DNA of 52,664 bases. It comes from Chthoniobacter flavus (lineage in GTDB: Bacteria; Verrucomicrobiota; Verrucomicrobiia; Chthoniobacterales; Terrimicrobiaceae). This document shows, piece by piece, positions 8,471 through 16,160 of this stretch; the stretch's first letter is position 1; each line of letters starts with the position of its first letter. Both the position numbers and the translations under genes were made by a program. The notes under the pieces are model-generated. The model saw only the letters and a list, made by a program, of their open reading frames with translations. It had not been told where the DNA came from and searched no databases. The stretch spans positions 1 through 52,664 of the forward strand of contig CAMCXK010000012.1 of NCBI GenBank assembly GCA_945883435.1. The letters run 5' to 3'.

Positions 8471-9762
8471 TGGACTTGGAAAGCAAGGTTGTCGGCGCTG
8501 GCGCCCCCTTTGCCATCGCGAACGGTTACAAAAAGCCGATACGCACCGGGCTTCGAGGGCGTGCGAACCACAACAGCATCCCCGCTTCCGGATGCGAGAC
8601 ATCCAGGCACGGCAGGGGGCTCCGACTCGGCATCGCCTCCCACACTCTGCTCAGTTGTTTCCGCACGCACCTCCCAATCAAAGCGCAAGTTGTCTCCCTC
8701 GCGGTCCTCAACGGTCGCCTGAACCGGATACTCCTGGCTTCGCGAAACCACCGCATTGGCCAGAGGCGATTCGATCTTCAAGATCTTCGGGCTGCGATTG
8801 GCGGGCCATTTTCCTGTCCACGCCATCGTCATAGCATCCACCGTGGGCAACTTTTCGCCGGTTTTGAGAAACATGCCATACCACGTCGAGGTGACTTCCT
8901 GCTTCTGGCCCCAGAGAAAGACGTAGGTTCCGACACACTTGCCGCGCCCATCCTCGACCACTTTTGTTTTGGTGACGTAATAAGACGCCGCTTTGTCACG
9001 GCTGGTGGGTTCGATGGGAGCGCCCCAAGAGGTTTTGGGAACCTCCCAATGCCCCAGGGGGCCGAATTCGGTCAGGGCAAACGGCTTGTCCCAGCCGAGC
9101 GATTGCAGGGTCGACCCCACACCCATGGCCCCGCCGTAGGAATTCACTCCGAGGATGTCAATCGAAGGGTAGTATTGCTGGATGCCACGCACCTTGGTGG
9201 CGGCGGCCGAGGCGATCACGGTCATGACCGGATGGTTCGGATCCTCCGCTTTGATGATGCGCGCGAGTTGCTCGAGTTCCTTCCAGATTCGCGGATCGGA
9301 ACCATCCGAGGTCGGTCCCTCCATTTCGTTTCCCAGTCCCCAAACAAGAACGGCGGGGTGGTTTTTGTATTTGCGCACGGCCGCCCGGATTTCATCCCGC
9401 TGCTTTTGGACGGCTGCCGGGTCGTTGTAGCTGAAGCCATGACGTTCGTGCTGCACCCATAAGCCGACGGAAACAGCCAACCCCAACTCGTGGGCCCGGT
9501 CGAGGAGGTTCTTTTCCCCGCCCGCCGACTCGAGTTGCTCGATTCCCCAAGTGCGGATGGAATTGCCGCCCGCCTGAACGAGGTTTTCCAGAAATCCGGT
9601 GCCGCCCGCCCCGTTGATGAAAAATGGCGCGCCATTCCGGACAAGCTCGAATCCTCCATCGGTGGTTTTGCGAATTTCGACTTTTGAGGAAGCCCCTGCG
9701 GCGTGGACAGACGTCAAGAAGGTCGTGGCGGCCAAGCTTGCCATAAGGAAAAAGACTCGCAT
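8467..9762 (-). CDS. Secreted glycoside hydrolase, clan GH-A TIM barrel with C-terminal beta domain
   Basis: A 431-residue secreted enzyme (signal peptide to about residue 22) that resembles the TIM-barrel part of GH2/GH5-like proteins. The likely acid/base is Glu146 in VWGLGNEMEG and the likely nucleophile is Glu232 in FALTEFGPLG, as in clan GH-A retaining enzymes. A substrate-loop motif NSIRTWG is near residue 70. The last 100 residues form an Ig/PKD-like beta domain that ends the protein. The stop overlaps the GTG start of the sugar-binding protein gene, so hydrolysis and uptake are coupled. A beta-glucan or related substrate is a guess; the exact family needs a profile search. Confidence 0.78.
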   Translation of the reverse strand: MRVFFLMASLAATTFLTSVHAAGASSKVEIRKTTDGGFELVRNGAPFFINGAGGTGFLENLVQAGGNSIRTWGIEQLESAGGEKNLLDRAHELGLAVSVGLWVQHERHGFSYNDPAAVQKQRDEIRAAVRKYKNHPAVLVWGLGNEMEGPTSDGSDPRIWKELEQLARIIKAEDPNHPVMTVIASAAATKVRGIQQYYPSIDILGVNSYGGAMGVGSTLQSLGWDKPFALTEFGPLGHWEVPKTSWGAPIEPTSRDKAASYYVTKTKVVEDGRGKCVGTYVFLWGQKQEVTSTWYGMFLKTGEKLPTVDAMTMAWTGKWPANRSPKILKIESPLANAVVSRSQEYPVQATVEDREGDNLRFDWEVRAETTEQSVGGDAESEPPAVPGCLASGSGDAVVVRTPSKPGAYRLFVTVRDGKGGASADNLAFQVQ

Positions 9763-9792
9763 GAAAGAAGGATGGAGTGCCGGAAAGAGGCC

Positions 9793-10254
9793 TTACATCG
9801 CGTCAAATTGAAGGGCTTTCATGCGGCCCGAGGCGGCGTCGGCCGGTTTCCAAAACCAGCCCTGCACATCCCAGCACTGGGCATAGGGCAGTTGCTCGGA
9901 CAGCATTTTGTAATCGGCAATCGCCTCGGCAGTGCGGCCTTGGCGCTCGAGAGCCTGGCCACGAATAAACAGGGCCGTGCCCACGTCGTTCAAAGCCCAT
10001 TGTTTGAAAATCTCCTCCTTGACCGTCAGCGGAGCGGAAAGGGCTTTTTGCTGCTCCAGAGCTTGAGGCTGGAACATCTCGATGCACTTTCCCGTGTAGG
10101 CCAGCACGGCTGCGTCATTCTTGGCGTCCTGCGCCGCCCAAGCCTTGGAAACAAGAGTTTGAGAAGAGTGGTCCCCAAAATCGTAGGATTGTGCTTGAAG
10201 GGCCGCAGTCGAAAGAATTCCGGCTGACACGACAATAGTGAGGATTTTTTTCAT
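9793..10254 (-). CDS. Small secreted TPR-like protein of unknown function
   Basis: A 153-residue protein with a clear signal peptide (MKKILTIVVSAGILSTAALQA). The mature part is helical and Trp/Phe-rich. One recognisable TPR-like helix pair is seen (ALNDVGTALFIRGQALERQGRTAEAIADYKML), and the C-terminal part is YAQCWDVQGWFWKPADAA. I do not recognise a defined function. It leads the operon containing the secreted hydrolase and sugar transporter, with a 30 bp gap, which suggests a periplasmic helper. The start at 10254 is chosen because the signal peptide begins there; the frame is open 8 codons further. Confidence 0.65.
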   Translation of the reverse strand: MKKILTIVVSAGILSTAALQAQSYDFGDHSSQTLVSKAWAAQDAKNDAAVLAYTGKCIEMFQPQALEQQKALSAPLTVKEEIFKQWALNDVGTALFIRGQALERQGRTAEAIADYKMLSEQLPYAQCWDVQGWFWKPADAASGRMKALQFDAM

Positions 10255-10313
10255 CGGGGCGAGAGGATTGCCTTCCAAAACTCACACCGATGCCACCGGC
10301 TGTCAAAATCAAA

Positions 10314-10329
10314 ATGCAAATTCATGCAA
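10314..10329. promoter_or_regulatory. Candidate LacI-family operator: 10-bp-spaced direct repeat
   Basis: ATGCAA occurs twice (10314-10319 and 10324-10329), exactly one helical turn apart. The repeat lies in the 114-bp gap between the end of the LacI regulator gene and the start of the hydrolase/ABC transporter operon. The position fits an operator or promoter element for that operon. Symmetry is weak, so the assignment is tentative. Confidence 0.25.
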
Positions 10330-10368
10330 TGTTTTTGGCCGCGGAATGAGACCCCGACTGAAAAACGA

Positions 10369-11421
10369 TTACAAACGGGGCGACGCGGTTGTGGCGGCTT
10401 CGCGGATCTTGCTGCCGACCAGAATATGCTGCGGGGAGACGAATCGGCGGCGCATGAGGTCATGGAGGCGCTTGGCACCGGTGTAGCCGATCTCACGGTA
10501 GGGAATCACAGCTGTTGTGAGGGTGCGTGATTCGCCAAGCGGCTGCACGCCATCGAATCCGGTGACCGAGACATCCTGCGGAACGCGGATTCCGCGGGAT
10601 TCGAGTGCGGTGATGAGTTCGTAGGCTTGGTGGTCCGCGGCACACACCCAGGCGGTCACACCATCGGCGATGCGGCGGGCGACGTGGTCAAAGTCATTTC
10701 CGCTGGAAAAAAGATTGGGGAAAACATTCACGACATCGGCTTCGGGCACTTGGCGGCGCAAGCGCACCATTTTTTCCACGAAAGCGCTGTGGCGGCGCAG
10801 CGACCAGCCGGCCTCCACCTCGTATTCCTGGGTGTAGAAGCCGATGCGTTGGTGCCCGAGCGCAAGAAGATGGTCGACGATGCTCGAGATGCCGTTGAAG
10901 TGATCGACATCGACGCAATCCACCGGATCGAGGGCGTAATGCTCGACGAGAGAGACCACCGGAAACGCCTTGCGAAGTTCCTCAATGACCTTGGCTGGAA
11001 ACGGGTAGATCAAGAGACATCCTCCCCACTCGCGGCGGCGGATGGCTTGAATGGCTTGATACGAGGCGCCTTCGATCGACTTGTCCGCGGGATTCGCGTA
11101 GCGCAGGTCGATGTGCAGCTTGTGAACCTGGGCATATTCGCTGATGCCATTGTGGATCTCGATCCCGGGGCTTTGGAAGTCGCTGCGCAGATAGTGGACG
11201 AGGTGGGTGCAAACAATCACACCGATGGTCGATTTGGTGGCTGTGCGGCTGCGCCCTCCCGATCGCGACTCCAAGTGGCGGTAGCCGAGTTCGGCAGCCA
11301 CCCGGAAGACGGCGGCACGGGTTTCAGGGTTGATGCCGGGATGGTTTGTAAAGCAGCGGGAGACGGTGGCGCGCGAGATATTTGCGATTTCCGCGATGGT
11401 TTGTTGATTGACTTTTGGCAT
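10369..11421 (-). CDS. LacI-family transcriptional regulator
   Basis: A 350-residue LacI/GalR-type regulator. The N-terminal helix-turn-helix is intact (QQTIAEIANISRATVSRCF), followed by the hinge region and a periplasmic-binding-protein-like effector domain. A conserved block near the C-terminus reads DVSVTGFDG. The gene lies directly upstream of, and on the same strand as, the TPR-like/hydrolase/ABC transporter operon and most likely controls it in response to a sugar. The start is the ATG that opens MPKVNQQ; an upstream ATG at 11460 would add 13 unlikely residues. Confidence 0.93.
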   Translation of the reverse strand: MPKVNQQTIAEIANISRATVSRCFTNHPGINPETRAAVFRVAAELGYRHLESRSGGRSRTATKSTIGVIVCTHLVHYLRSDFQSPGIEIHNGISEYAQVHKLHIDLRYANPADKSIEGASYQAIQAIRRREWGGCLLIYPFPAKVIEELRKAFPVVSLVEHYALDPVDCVDVDHFNGISSIVDHLLALGHQRIGFYTQEYEVEAGWSLRRHSAFVEKMVRLRRQVPEADVVNVFPNLFSSGNDFDHVARRIADGVTAWVCAADHQAYELITALESRGIRVPQDVSVTGFDGVQPLGESRTLTTAVIPYREIGYTGAKRLHDLMRRRFVSPQHILVGSKIREAATTASPRL

Positions 11422-11488
11422 CCGTGGATTCCCGATGAAGTAAAAGAATTTGTTTATCACCGATCAAGCAGAGGCTGCAAGGGCGGAC

Positions 11489-13420
11489 CTAAGGATTGTC
11501 CGGGCAGAGAAGAAGGCTGAAATTGCACAAGGTAGGTCCATTTTCGATCCGGACGAGAATCTTGTTGAAGCCTTGGTTGAAGTGAACCTTGCGAAAGCCC
11601 TCGTCGAGTGACCAGGCTCCCAGGCCACGGTCTTCCCAGACCAGAAGCCCGTTGATCCAAACCTTCGCGGCGTCGTCGCTGGCGATGGCCAGAAGCATGT
11701 CTTGCGCCTCCTCGAAATGGACTTCGGTGAACCCGTAATATGTGGAGTCCCCGGATTCGTCCGGGGGAATGACCTTCATCGAGGATGCCTGGGTGAATTG
11801 CCAGCGGAGTTCGCGCGGAATGCCATCCTTGGGTTTGCCATCGGTGTAGGACTTGGAAAAATCGATTTCGAATTCCGGCGGATGGACATTCGCATAGTCG
11901 ATGCGGCCCTTGTTTTCCCAAGGACCAATGACATACCAGGTGTCGAGATAAAGCCATCCCGAGCGGCGGCTGGAGCGGCGGAATTTGCGTCCCGGCAGGG
12001 CCTCGGCTTGGATTTGACGGGTATTCAGAGTGTTGGGTTGGGTGCGCACGCTTGCCTCGGTGGATCCCCCGCCCTGCCCTTTGTTGCGCGCGCGGTCGCC
12101 ACCGATCTGACCTGCCCCTCCGCCTTTTTGCGCATTGCGGATTTCACCCATGGCCACCCCGCCGGAGCCTTGGGAGGCATTGTGGGATGGGCTTTGAGGT
12201 TGAGCGGAACCGGACGATCCGGAAGATGCTCCGCGCATGAGCACGCTCAAATCCACGATCTGCCCGCTCCGGCGCTCCATCGTGGCGGCAAGTTGAACGG
12301 CTTGACGGGAGGCCAGTGGACTTTGATTCGGATTTCCCGGGCGACCGGCGACCGCGTTCTCCGCATGCCGGGCCATGGCGGACGTTTGAGCCGAGGCTCC
12401 CGCGAGGCCATTGCGCAGACGGTCAAGATCACCCAGCGTCGACGGAGGAGGTGCGGTGGCCGAACTGGAATCCCAAGCCGGAGGAGGAGGTGGAGGCGCA
12501 TTGAGATTCCGGACAGCTTGCTCCACGGGTATCCCCTCCAAAAGCGCCAACTCCATGGCCCCGATCGCCTGCACCTGGGTGTCAACCGCCTTGGAGAGGG
12601 CTTCGGCACTGGCAAAGGCAGCCGGCAAATCAAGGGGATCTGTGGTGGACGGAAGATCGGCGGGAGCCAAGCCAGCCAGGGAATCAAGACCCTCGGCGTT
12701 GGCCCCCAGGATCAATCCCAGGGTTTTTTGAATTTCGAACAGCTTGCGAACCACAAGGTGGAATGCCAGGCCGTCTCCGAAAACCTTGTCGCGGGACTCG
12801 CCTTCAGGAAGAGCATCATATTCACGGATCAAGGCGAAAACCTCGTCCACGGTTTGGTCGGTTGTCGCTTTGATGCGACCTGCAGTGTCCTTGGGATTTT
12901 CCAGCAATCGTTCATTTTCAGCAGTCATGCCCTGTGCCACCGGCGGAAACACGGCGACCCGTCGGTCGGGGCAGGAAGTGTCAAGTGACTCAGCCCGGGC
13001 TTGGAATTCCAGAATCTGCCGACGCAGAATTGCTTGGAGCCTGGCAAACATGTCTTCCGGCGCGCGGGACTGGATTTGTTTTTCCAAGTTCTCGCGTTCC
13101 TGTGCGAGCGATTCCAGCGCAGTGCGAAGCTTGCGGACATCGCGCTGGACCGCTTTTTTCTGCTGATCGACGAGAGTGCGCTTGAGTTCACGGGCCTCCA
13201 TTTCGGGGATGCGGCGCGACTCGCGTTTCGCTTGCCGGTTTTGTTCACGGTCCTTGGCGCGCTGTTGGACTTCAGCAGCCTGCCTCTCCTGATCCCCGCG
13301 ATTCAGCTCCATACGGCTCACGGCAAGCGGAGCGAGCAATACTGCCGCGCCAAGCACAAGGATTTCCGCCGCGCAAATGGCCATCCACACAGGAATACGG
13401 TTTTTTCCAGGCGCCTTCAT
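11489..13420 (-). CDS. Membrane-anchored coiled-coil protein with C-terminal beta-sandwich domain, partner of ExbBD
   Basis: A 643-residue protein not matched to a named family. It has one N-terminal membrane segment (about 11-34) and a charged coiled coil (about 40-130). A long low-complexity region rich in Pro, Ser, Gly and Gln follows (about 320-480). A folded C-terminal domain (about 487-643) carries WYVIGPWENKG, FTEVHFEEAQDMLLAIASDD, KVWINGLLVW and GFNKILVRIEN. That C-terminal pattern resembles beta-sandwich sugar-binding-like domains found on PVC-group glycosidases. Its start overlaps the stop of the second ExbD gene as ATGA. The topology (anchor, long rod, folded tip) is like TolA or TonB, so it may be the force-transmitting partner of the channel. 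Confidence 0.7.
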   Translation of the reverse strand: MKAPGKNRIPVWMAICAAEILVLGAAVLLAPLAVSRMELNRGDQERQAAEVQQRAKDREQNRQAKRESRRIPEMEARELKRTLVDQQKKAVQRDVRKLRTALESLAQERENLEKQIQSRAPEDMFARLQAILRRQILEFQARAESLDTSCPDRRVAVFPPVAQGMTAENERLLENPKDTAGRIKATTDQTVDEVFALIREYDALPEGESRDKVFGDGLAFHLVVRKLFEIQKTLGLILGANAEGLDSLAGLAPADLPSTTDPLDLPAAFASAEALSKAVDTQVQAIGAMELALLEGIPVEQAVRNLNAPPPPPPAWDSSSATAPPPSTLGDLDRLRNGLAGASAQTSAMARHAENAVAGRPGNPNQSPLASRQAVQLAATMERRSGQIVDLSVLMRGASSGSSGSAQPQSPSHNASQGSGGVAMGEIRNAQKGGGAGQIGGDRARNKGQGGGSTEASVRTQPNTLNTRQIQAEALPGRKFRRSSRRSGWLYLDTWYVIGPWENKGRIDYANVHPPEFEIDFSKSYTDGKPKDGIPRELRWQFTQASSMKVIPPDESGDSTYYGFTEVHFEEAQDMLLAIASDDAAKVWINGLLVWEDRGLGAWSLDEGFRKVHFNQGFNKILVRIENGPTLCNFSLLLCPDNP

Positions 13421-13842
13421 CGCTTGTTGTAGTGCTCGTCGTAGGTTCGGATCACCACATCGGCGAGATCATTGAACTGACACAAATCCACGATCTCCAC
13501 CACACTCCGCAGCGGGGCCTTCGCATCCGTGTCGATGCGGATTTGCCAATTCGGGTTTTCAAGCCCCAGCGCCCGCAACTCGCGGTGCAGAGCCATGATG
13601 TTGGTCTCCTCGCCATTCAGAAAAAAACGGCCGTCCGGGGAGATTCCGATCACCGACTGGTCGTTCGAGGGAACACGCTTCTCCGCCGATTCCGATACCG
13701 GCAGGTTGATATCGATGTCGCGGTTCAACTTCTTCAGCATCGTTGAGACCAAAAAGAAGATGAGCAGCAAAAAGACACAATCGATCAGCGGAGCCATCGA
13801 CATCTCGGTTTCGTCCTCGGGATCTCTGGATCTCCGGCTCAC
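13417..13842 (-). CDS. ExbD/TolR-family protein (second copy)
   Basis: A 141-residue ExbD/TolR protein. Its single membrane helix carries the conserved aspartate (APLIDCVFLLLIFFLVSTM), followed by a periplasmic domain (about 60-141). It is thought to form, with ExbB/TolQ, a proton channel that drives work across the envelope. The start is a GTG at 13842 that overlaps the stop of the first ExbD gene (GTGA); the frame extends upstream to 13896 but only within that gene. The aspartate and surrounding helix are nearly identical to the first copy, while the periplasmic parts differ, suggesting an old duplication with split roles. Confidence 0.9.
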   Translation of the reverse strand: MSRRSRDPEDETEMSMAPLIDCVFLLLIFFLVSTMLKKLNRDIDINLPVSESAEKRVPSNDQSVIGISPDGRFFLNGEETNIMALHRELRALGLENPNWQIRIDTDAKAPLRSVVEIVDLCQFNDLADVVIRTYDEHYNKR

Positions 13843-14300
13843 AAGGCTCGCTGGCGTGTGCGCACACCCACATTCTCGAATCCCTGGATGCGGCACACGT
13901 CCACCAGGTCGATCGCCTTCTGAAATTCCAAGTCCCGGTCGGCATCCAACCGCAGCGGGCGTTTCCGGACTTCCGTCCCGCCCGCATCCACAAGGGATTT
14001 GAGGTGGACTGAAAGACTCTCCACCGGCTCGTAAAAAAGCTCCCCGTCCGCATCCCGCCGCCCTTCAACCGCACGAAAAACTCCCCCGTTGCGATCCACC
14101 CCGATCACAATCGTGTCATCGCGAACCTGCCCTGAAATCTGGGAGGTCATGTCCGGCAACCGGACGGGGATCAACTTTTCCTTCCGCTTGATCATGGTGG
14201 TCACAAGAAAAAAGATCAGGAGCAGAAAGACGCAATCGATCAGGGGGGAGAGATCGACCCCGGACTCCTCGCGCCATCCATGCCTGTTGCGGCGGGCCAT
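13839..14300 (-). CDS. ExbD/TolR-family protein (first copy)
   Basis: A 153-residue ExbD/TolR protein with an N-terminal basic segment, one membrane helix with the essential aspartate (SPLIDCVFLLLIFFLVTTM) and a periplasmic domain. The start is ATG at 14300, 5 nt after the stop of the proton-channel gene; an upstream ATG at 14405 would lie inside that gene. Compared with the second copy, its periplasmic domain has an extra acidic loop (VEGRRDADGELFYE). Two ExbD genes with one ExbB are known in several bacterial groups, but the fourth gene of this operon is unusual. Confidence 0.9.
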   Translation of the reverse strand: MARRNRHGWREESGVDLSPLIDCVFLLLIFFLVTTMIKRKEKLIPVRLPDMTSQISGQVRDDTIVIGVDRNGGVFRAVEGRRDADGELFYEPVESLSVHLKSLVDAGGTEVRKRPLRLDADRDLEFQKAIDLVDVCRIQGFENVGVRTRQRAL

Positions 14301-14305
14301 GTTGC

Positions 14306-14977
14306 TCAGGAGGGAATGAACCAGCGGTTGACCAGTTTCTCGACCTCCTCCTCGACCCGCTCGGATATCCGCGTCGTCTGGAAGCGGTTCCAGTGGTAAA
14401 CGCACAAGGCAAAGATCGCAATGATCAGCCCCAGCGCGGTGGTGATGAGCGCCTTCGAAATCGATCCAGCCAGCATCGAGGCCCCGCCTTCGTCGCCGTA
14501 GACCTCCACGAGTTTGAACGACTCGATCATTCCGATCATGGTTCCCAGAAGGCCCAGCAAGGGCGCCAAGGCGGCGATCACAGCCAGAAAGTTGTTGATT
14601 TGGTTTTCCATTCTCATCCGTCTTGAAACCATTTCAAACGCTCCTTCAACGATCAGATCCGCCGAACCGCCAAAGTGCGCGACCATGTGCCGGACCACAT
14701 CCGCCAGAAGACAATTCCCCGACGCCTCCGAACGCAGGACATCCCAATCTCCGGATTGCCCGGCCTTCCGCAGGGCCTCAAGAATTTGAGGGGAGACAAA
14801 CCGGGATGGACGCAAGTGAATCCACCGCTCCACGATCAGCGCAATCGCCGCCATGAATAGAGCCATCAGCGCAACAGACGTCAGTCCTCCGTTCACCACC
14901 TCTTGCAACCAATCCACTTGGGCTGTGACCACGTTACCACCGGCCGCTTGCGCCACTATTGGTAAAAAATCGCTCAT
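14306..14977 (-). CDS. MotA/TolQ/ExbB proton channel protein
   Basis: A 223-residue inner-membrane protein of the TolQ/ExbB family. A hydrophobic helix lies near residues 30-50, and the conserved family block is LAPLLGLLGTMIGMIESF. A third helix (SKALITTALGLIIAIFALCVY) follows, with a short charged cytoplasmic tail. It should form the pentameric stator around the ExbD helices and use the proton gradient. It is the first gene of the four-gene envelope operon. Its start is divergent from the LacI regulator at 15088, with 110 bp between them. Confidence 0.93.
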   Translation of the reverse strand: MSDFLPIVAQAAGGNVVTAQVDWLQEVVNGGLTSVALMALFMAAIALIVERWIHLRPSRFVSPQILEALRKAGQSGDWDVLRSEASGNCLLADVVRHMVAHFGGSADLIVEGAFEMVSRRMRMENQINNFLAVIAALAPLLGLLGTMIGMIESFKLVEVYGDEGGASMLAGSISKALITTALGLIIAIFALCVYHWNRFQTTRISERVEEEVEKLVNRWFIPS

Positions 14978-14997
14978 CCCGCGAACATTTCATGATT

Positions 14998-15013
14998 TTG
15001 CATTCCATGGCAA
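14998..15013. promoter_or_regulatory. Candidate operator with TTGC/GCAA dyad
   Basis: A 16-bp site with the outer inverted repeat TTGC/GCAA lies in the divergent region between the proton-channel gene and the LacI-type regulator gene. The position suits autoregulation by the LacI protein or control of both directions. Inner positions are only partly symmetric, so this is a weak call. Confidence 0.22.
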
Positions 15014-15087
15014 ACGGGAACTCCTCGGGAGGCGGGGTTGTGAAATTGCGGATTGCAAAGCGGATGGAATGAAGGCAACTCGACCAT

Positions 15088-16104
15088 GTGAAGCCTTCCA
15101 TCCGATCCCTGGCCCGACTTGCCGGCGTTTCGACGGCAACGGTCTCCCTGGCCCTGCGCAACGTGCCACGGATCAGTGCGTCAATGCGGGAAAAAATCCA
15201 ACGTCTCGCTCGTGAGCAGGGCTACACGTCGAATCCCGTTGTTTCACGTGTTCTGTCCAGATACCGGAGCGGCTCACCCCACTTGGGGACCTTGGCATTC
15301 GTGCACACCTCGGCAAACCCCGGGGACCATGAACTGGAGTCGGTTCGAACCTGGCTCCAGTCTGCCACCAACCGGGCCATGGAACTGGGTTACCAAGTGG
15401 ATACCTTCGCGCTTGGAAAAAACGACATCACGCCCGGGAGGTTGGCTGGAATTCTGGAGGCGCGAGGGATTCAAGGTTTGTTGCTCGCCGGTCCCTTTCG
15501 CCACAACACCATTCCACGGGAGTTCGCCGCGCTGTGGAAAAACGCGGCCTGTGTGGTTCTCGGGGAGCGCACCCTATCACCCGCCCTGTCTTGCGTCCTG
15601 AACGACCAATTTGCCACCGCGCGCCAGGCCATGGAGGAAATCCTCGCCCGCGGGTATGCGCGTCCGGGACTGTGCCTTCACCCGGATCTCGACGGCGTTC
15701 TCGAAGGACGCTTCCGCGCCGGCTACCTGCTGGGTCGCGAACCGCTGCCCGCACGAATTCCGGTTTTCGATTTCACGCCTGCCGCAGAGCGTTCCTTCGT
15801 CGAGTGGGTGCGCCAATGGAATCCCGATGCCATTTTAACCCTTCATCCGGAAATCCTCTCCTGGTGTCGCTCAGCGGGGTTTTCCTCCATCGGGCTTGCC
15901 CATTTGGACATAAGCTCCCCACACGGGCGGTGGGCCGGGATGCAGCAGGACAACGAGCATGTCGGCAGTGCGGCGGTGGAACTTCTCATCGGCCAACTCC
16001 ACTTCCACACACAAGGTGTCCCCGCTTTTCAACAATGTCTGCAGCTTGGCAGCCACTGGAGAAACGGCCCCAGCCTCCCACGAAAGCGGTCGGCCCGAGG
16101 TTAA
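15088..16104 (+). CDS. LacI-family transcriptional regulator
   Basis: A 338-residue LacI/GalR-type regulator starting at a GTG. The helix-turn-helix reads SIRSLARLAGVSTATVSLAL and the hinge helix segment reads NPVVSRVLSRY. The effector domain follows, with DQFATARQAMEEILARGY and the C-terminal block DNEHVGSAAVELLIGQL. It heads a run of plus-strand genes (secreted protein, pseudopilin, GH66 enzyme) and probably represses them until an alpha-glucan-derived sugar is present. An ATG two bases upstream of the GTG is out of frame and was not used. Confidence 0.9.
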   Translation: MKPSIRSLARLAGVSTATVSLALRNVPRISASMREKIQRLAREQGYTSNPVVSRVLSRYRSGSPHLGTLAFVHTSANPGDHELESVRTWLQSATNRAMELGYQVDTFALGKNDITPGRLAGILEARGIQGLLLAGPFRHNTIPREFAALWKNAACVVLGERTLSPALSCVLNDQFATARQAMEEILARGYARPGLCLHPDLDGVLEGRFRAGYLLGREPLPARIPVFDFTPAAERSFVEWVRQWNPDAILTLHPEILSWCRSAGFSSIGLAHLDISSPHGRWAGMQQDNEHVGSAAVELLIGQLHFHTQGVPAFQQCLQLGSHWRNGPSLPRKRSARG

Positions 16105-16109
16105 CTGAT

Positions 16110-16153
16110 AACCATCCGCATCCTGTCATTTGCCCGAGATCCGGCGGATGGTT
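16110..16153. repeat. 10-bp perfect inverted repeat between regulator and secreted-protein gene
   Basis: AACCATCCGC (16110-16119) is followed, after 24 nt, by its exact complement GCGGATGGTT (16144-16153). The left arm starts 6 nt after the LacI stop codon; the right arm ends 7 nt before the ATG at 16161, where the ribosome would bind. It could act as an attenuator, a translational switch or an operator. No T tract follows the stem, so it is not a classic terminator. Confidence 0.55.
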
Positions 16154-16160
16154 GTGGCGT

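Noticed and set aside
11702-12988. 428-residue open frame on the plus strand
   Set aside because: It is antisense to the 643-residue anchored protein and shows only frame-shadow composition with no domain motifs.
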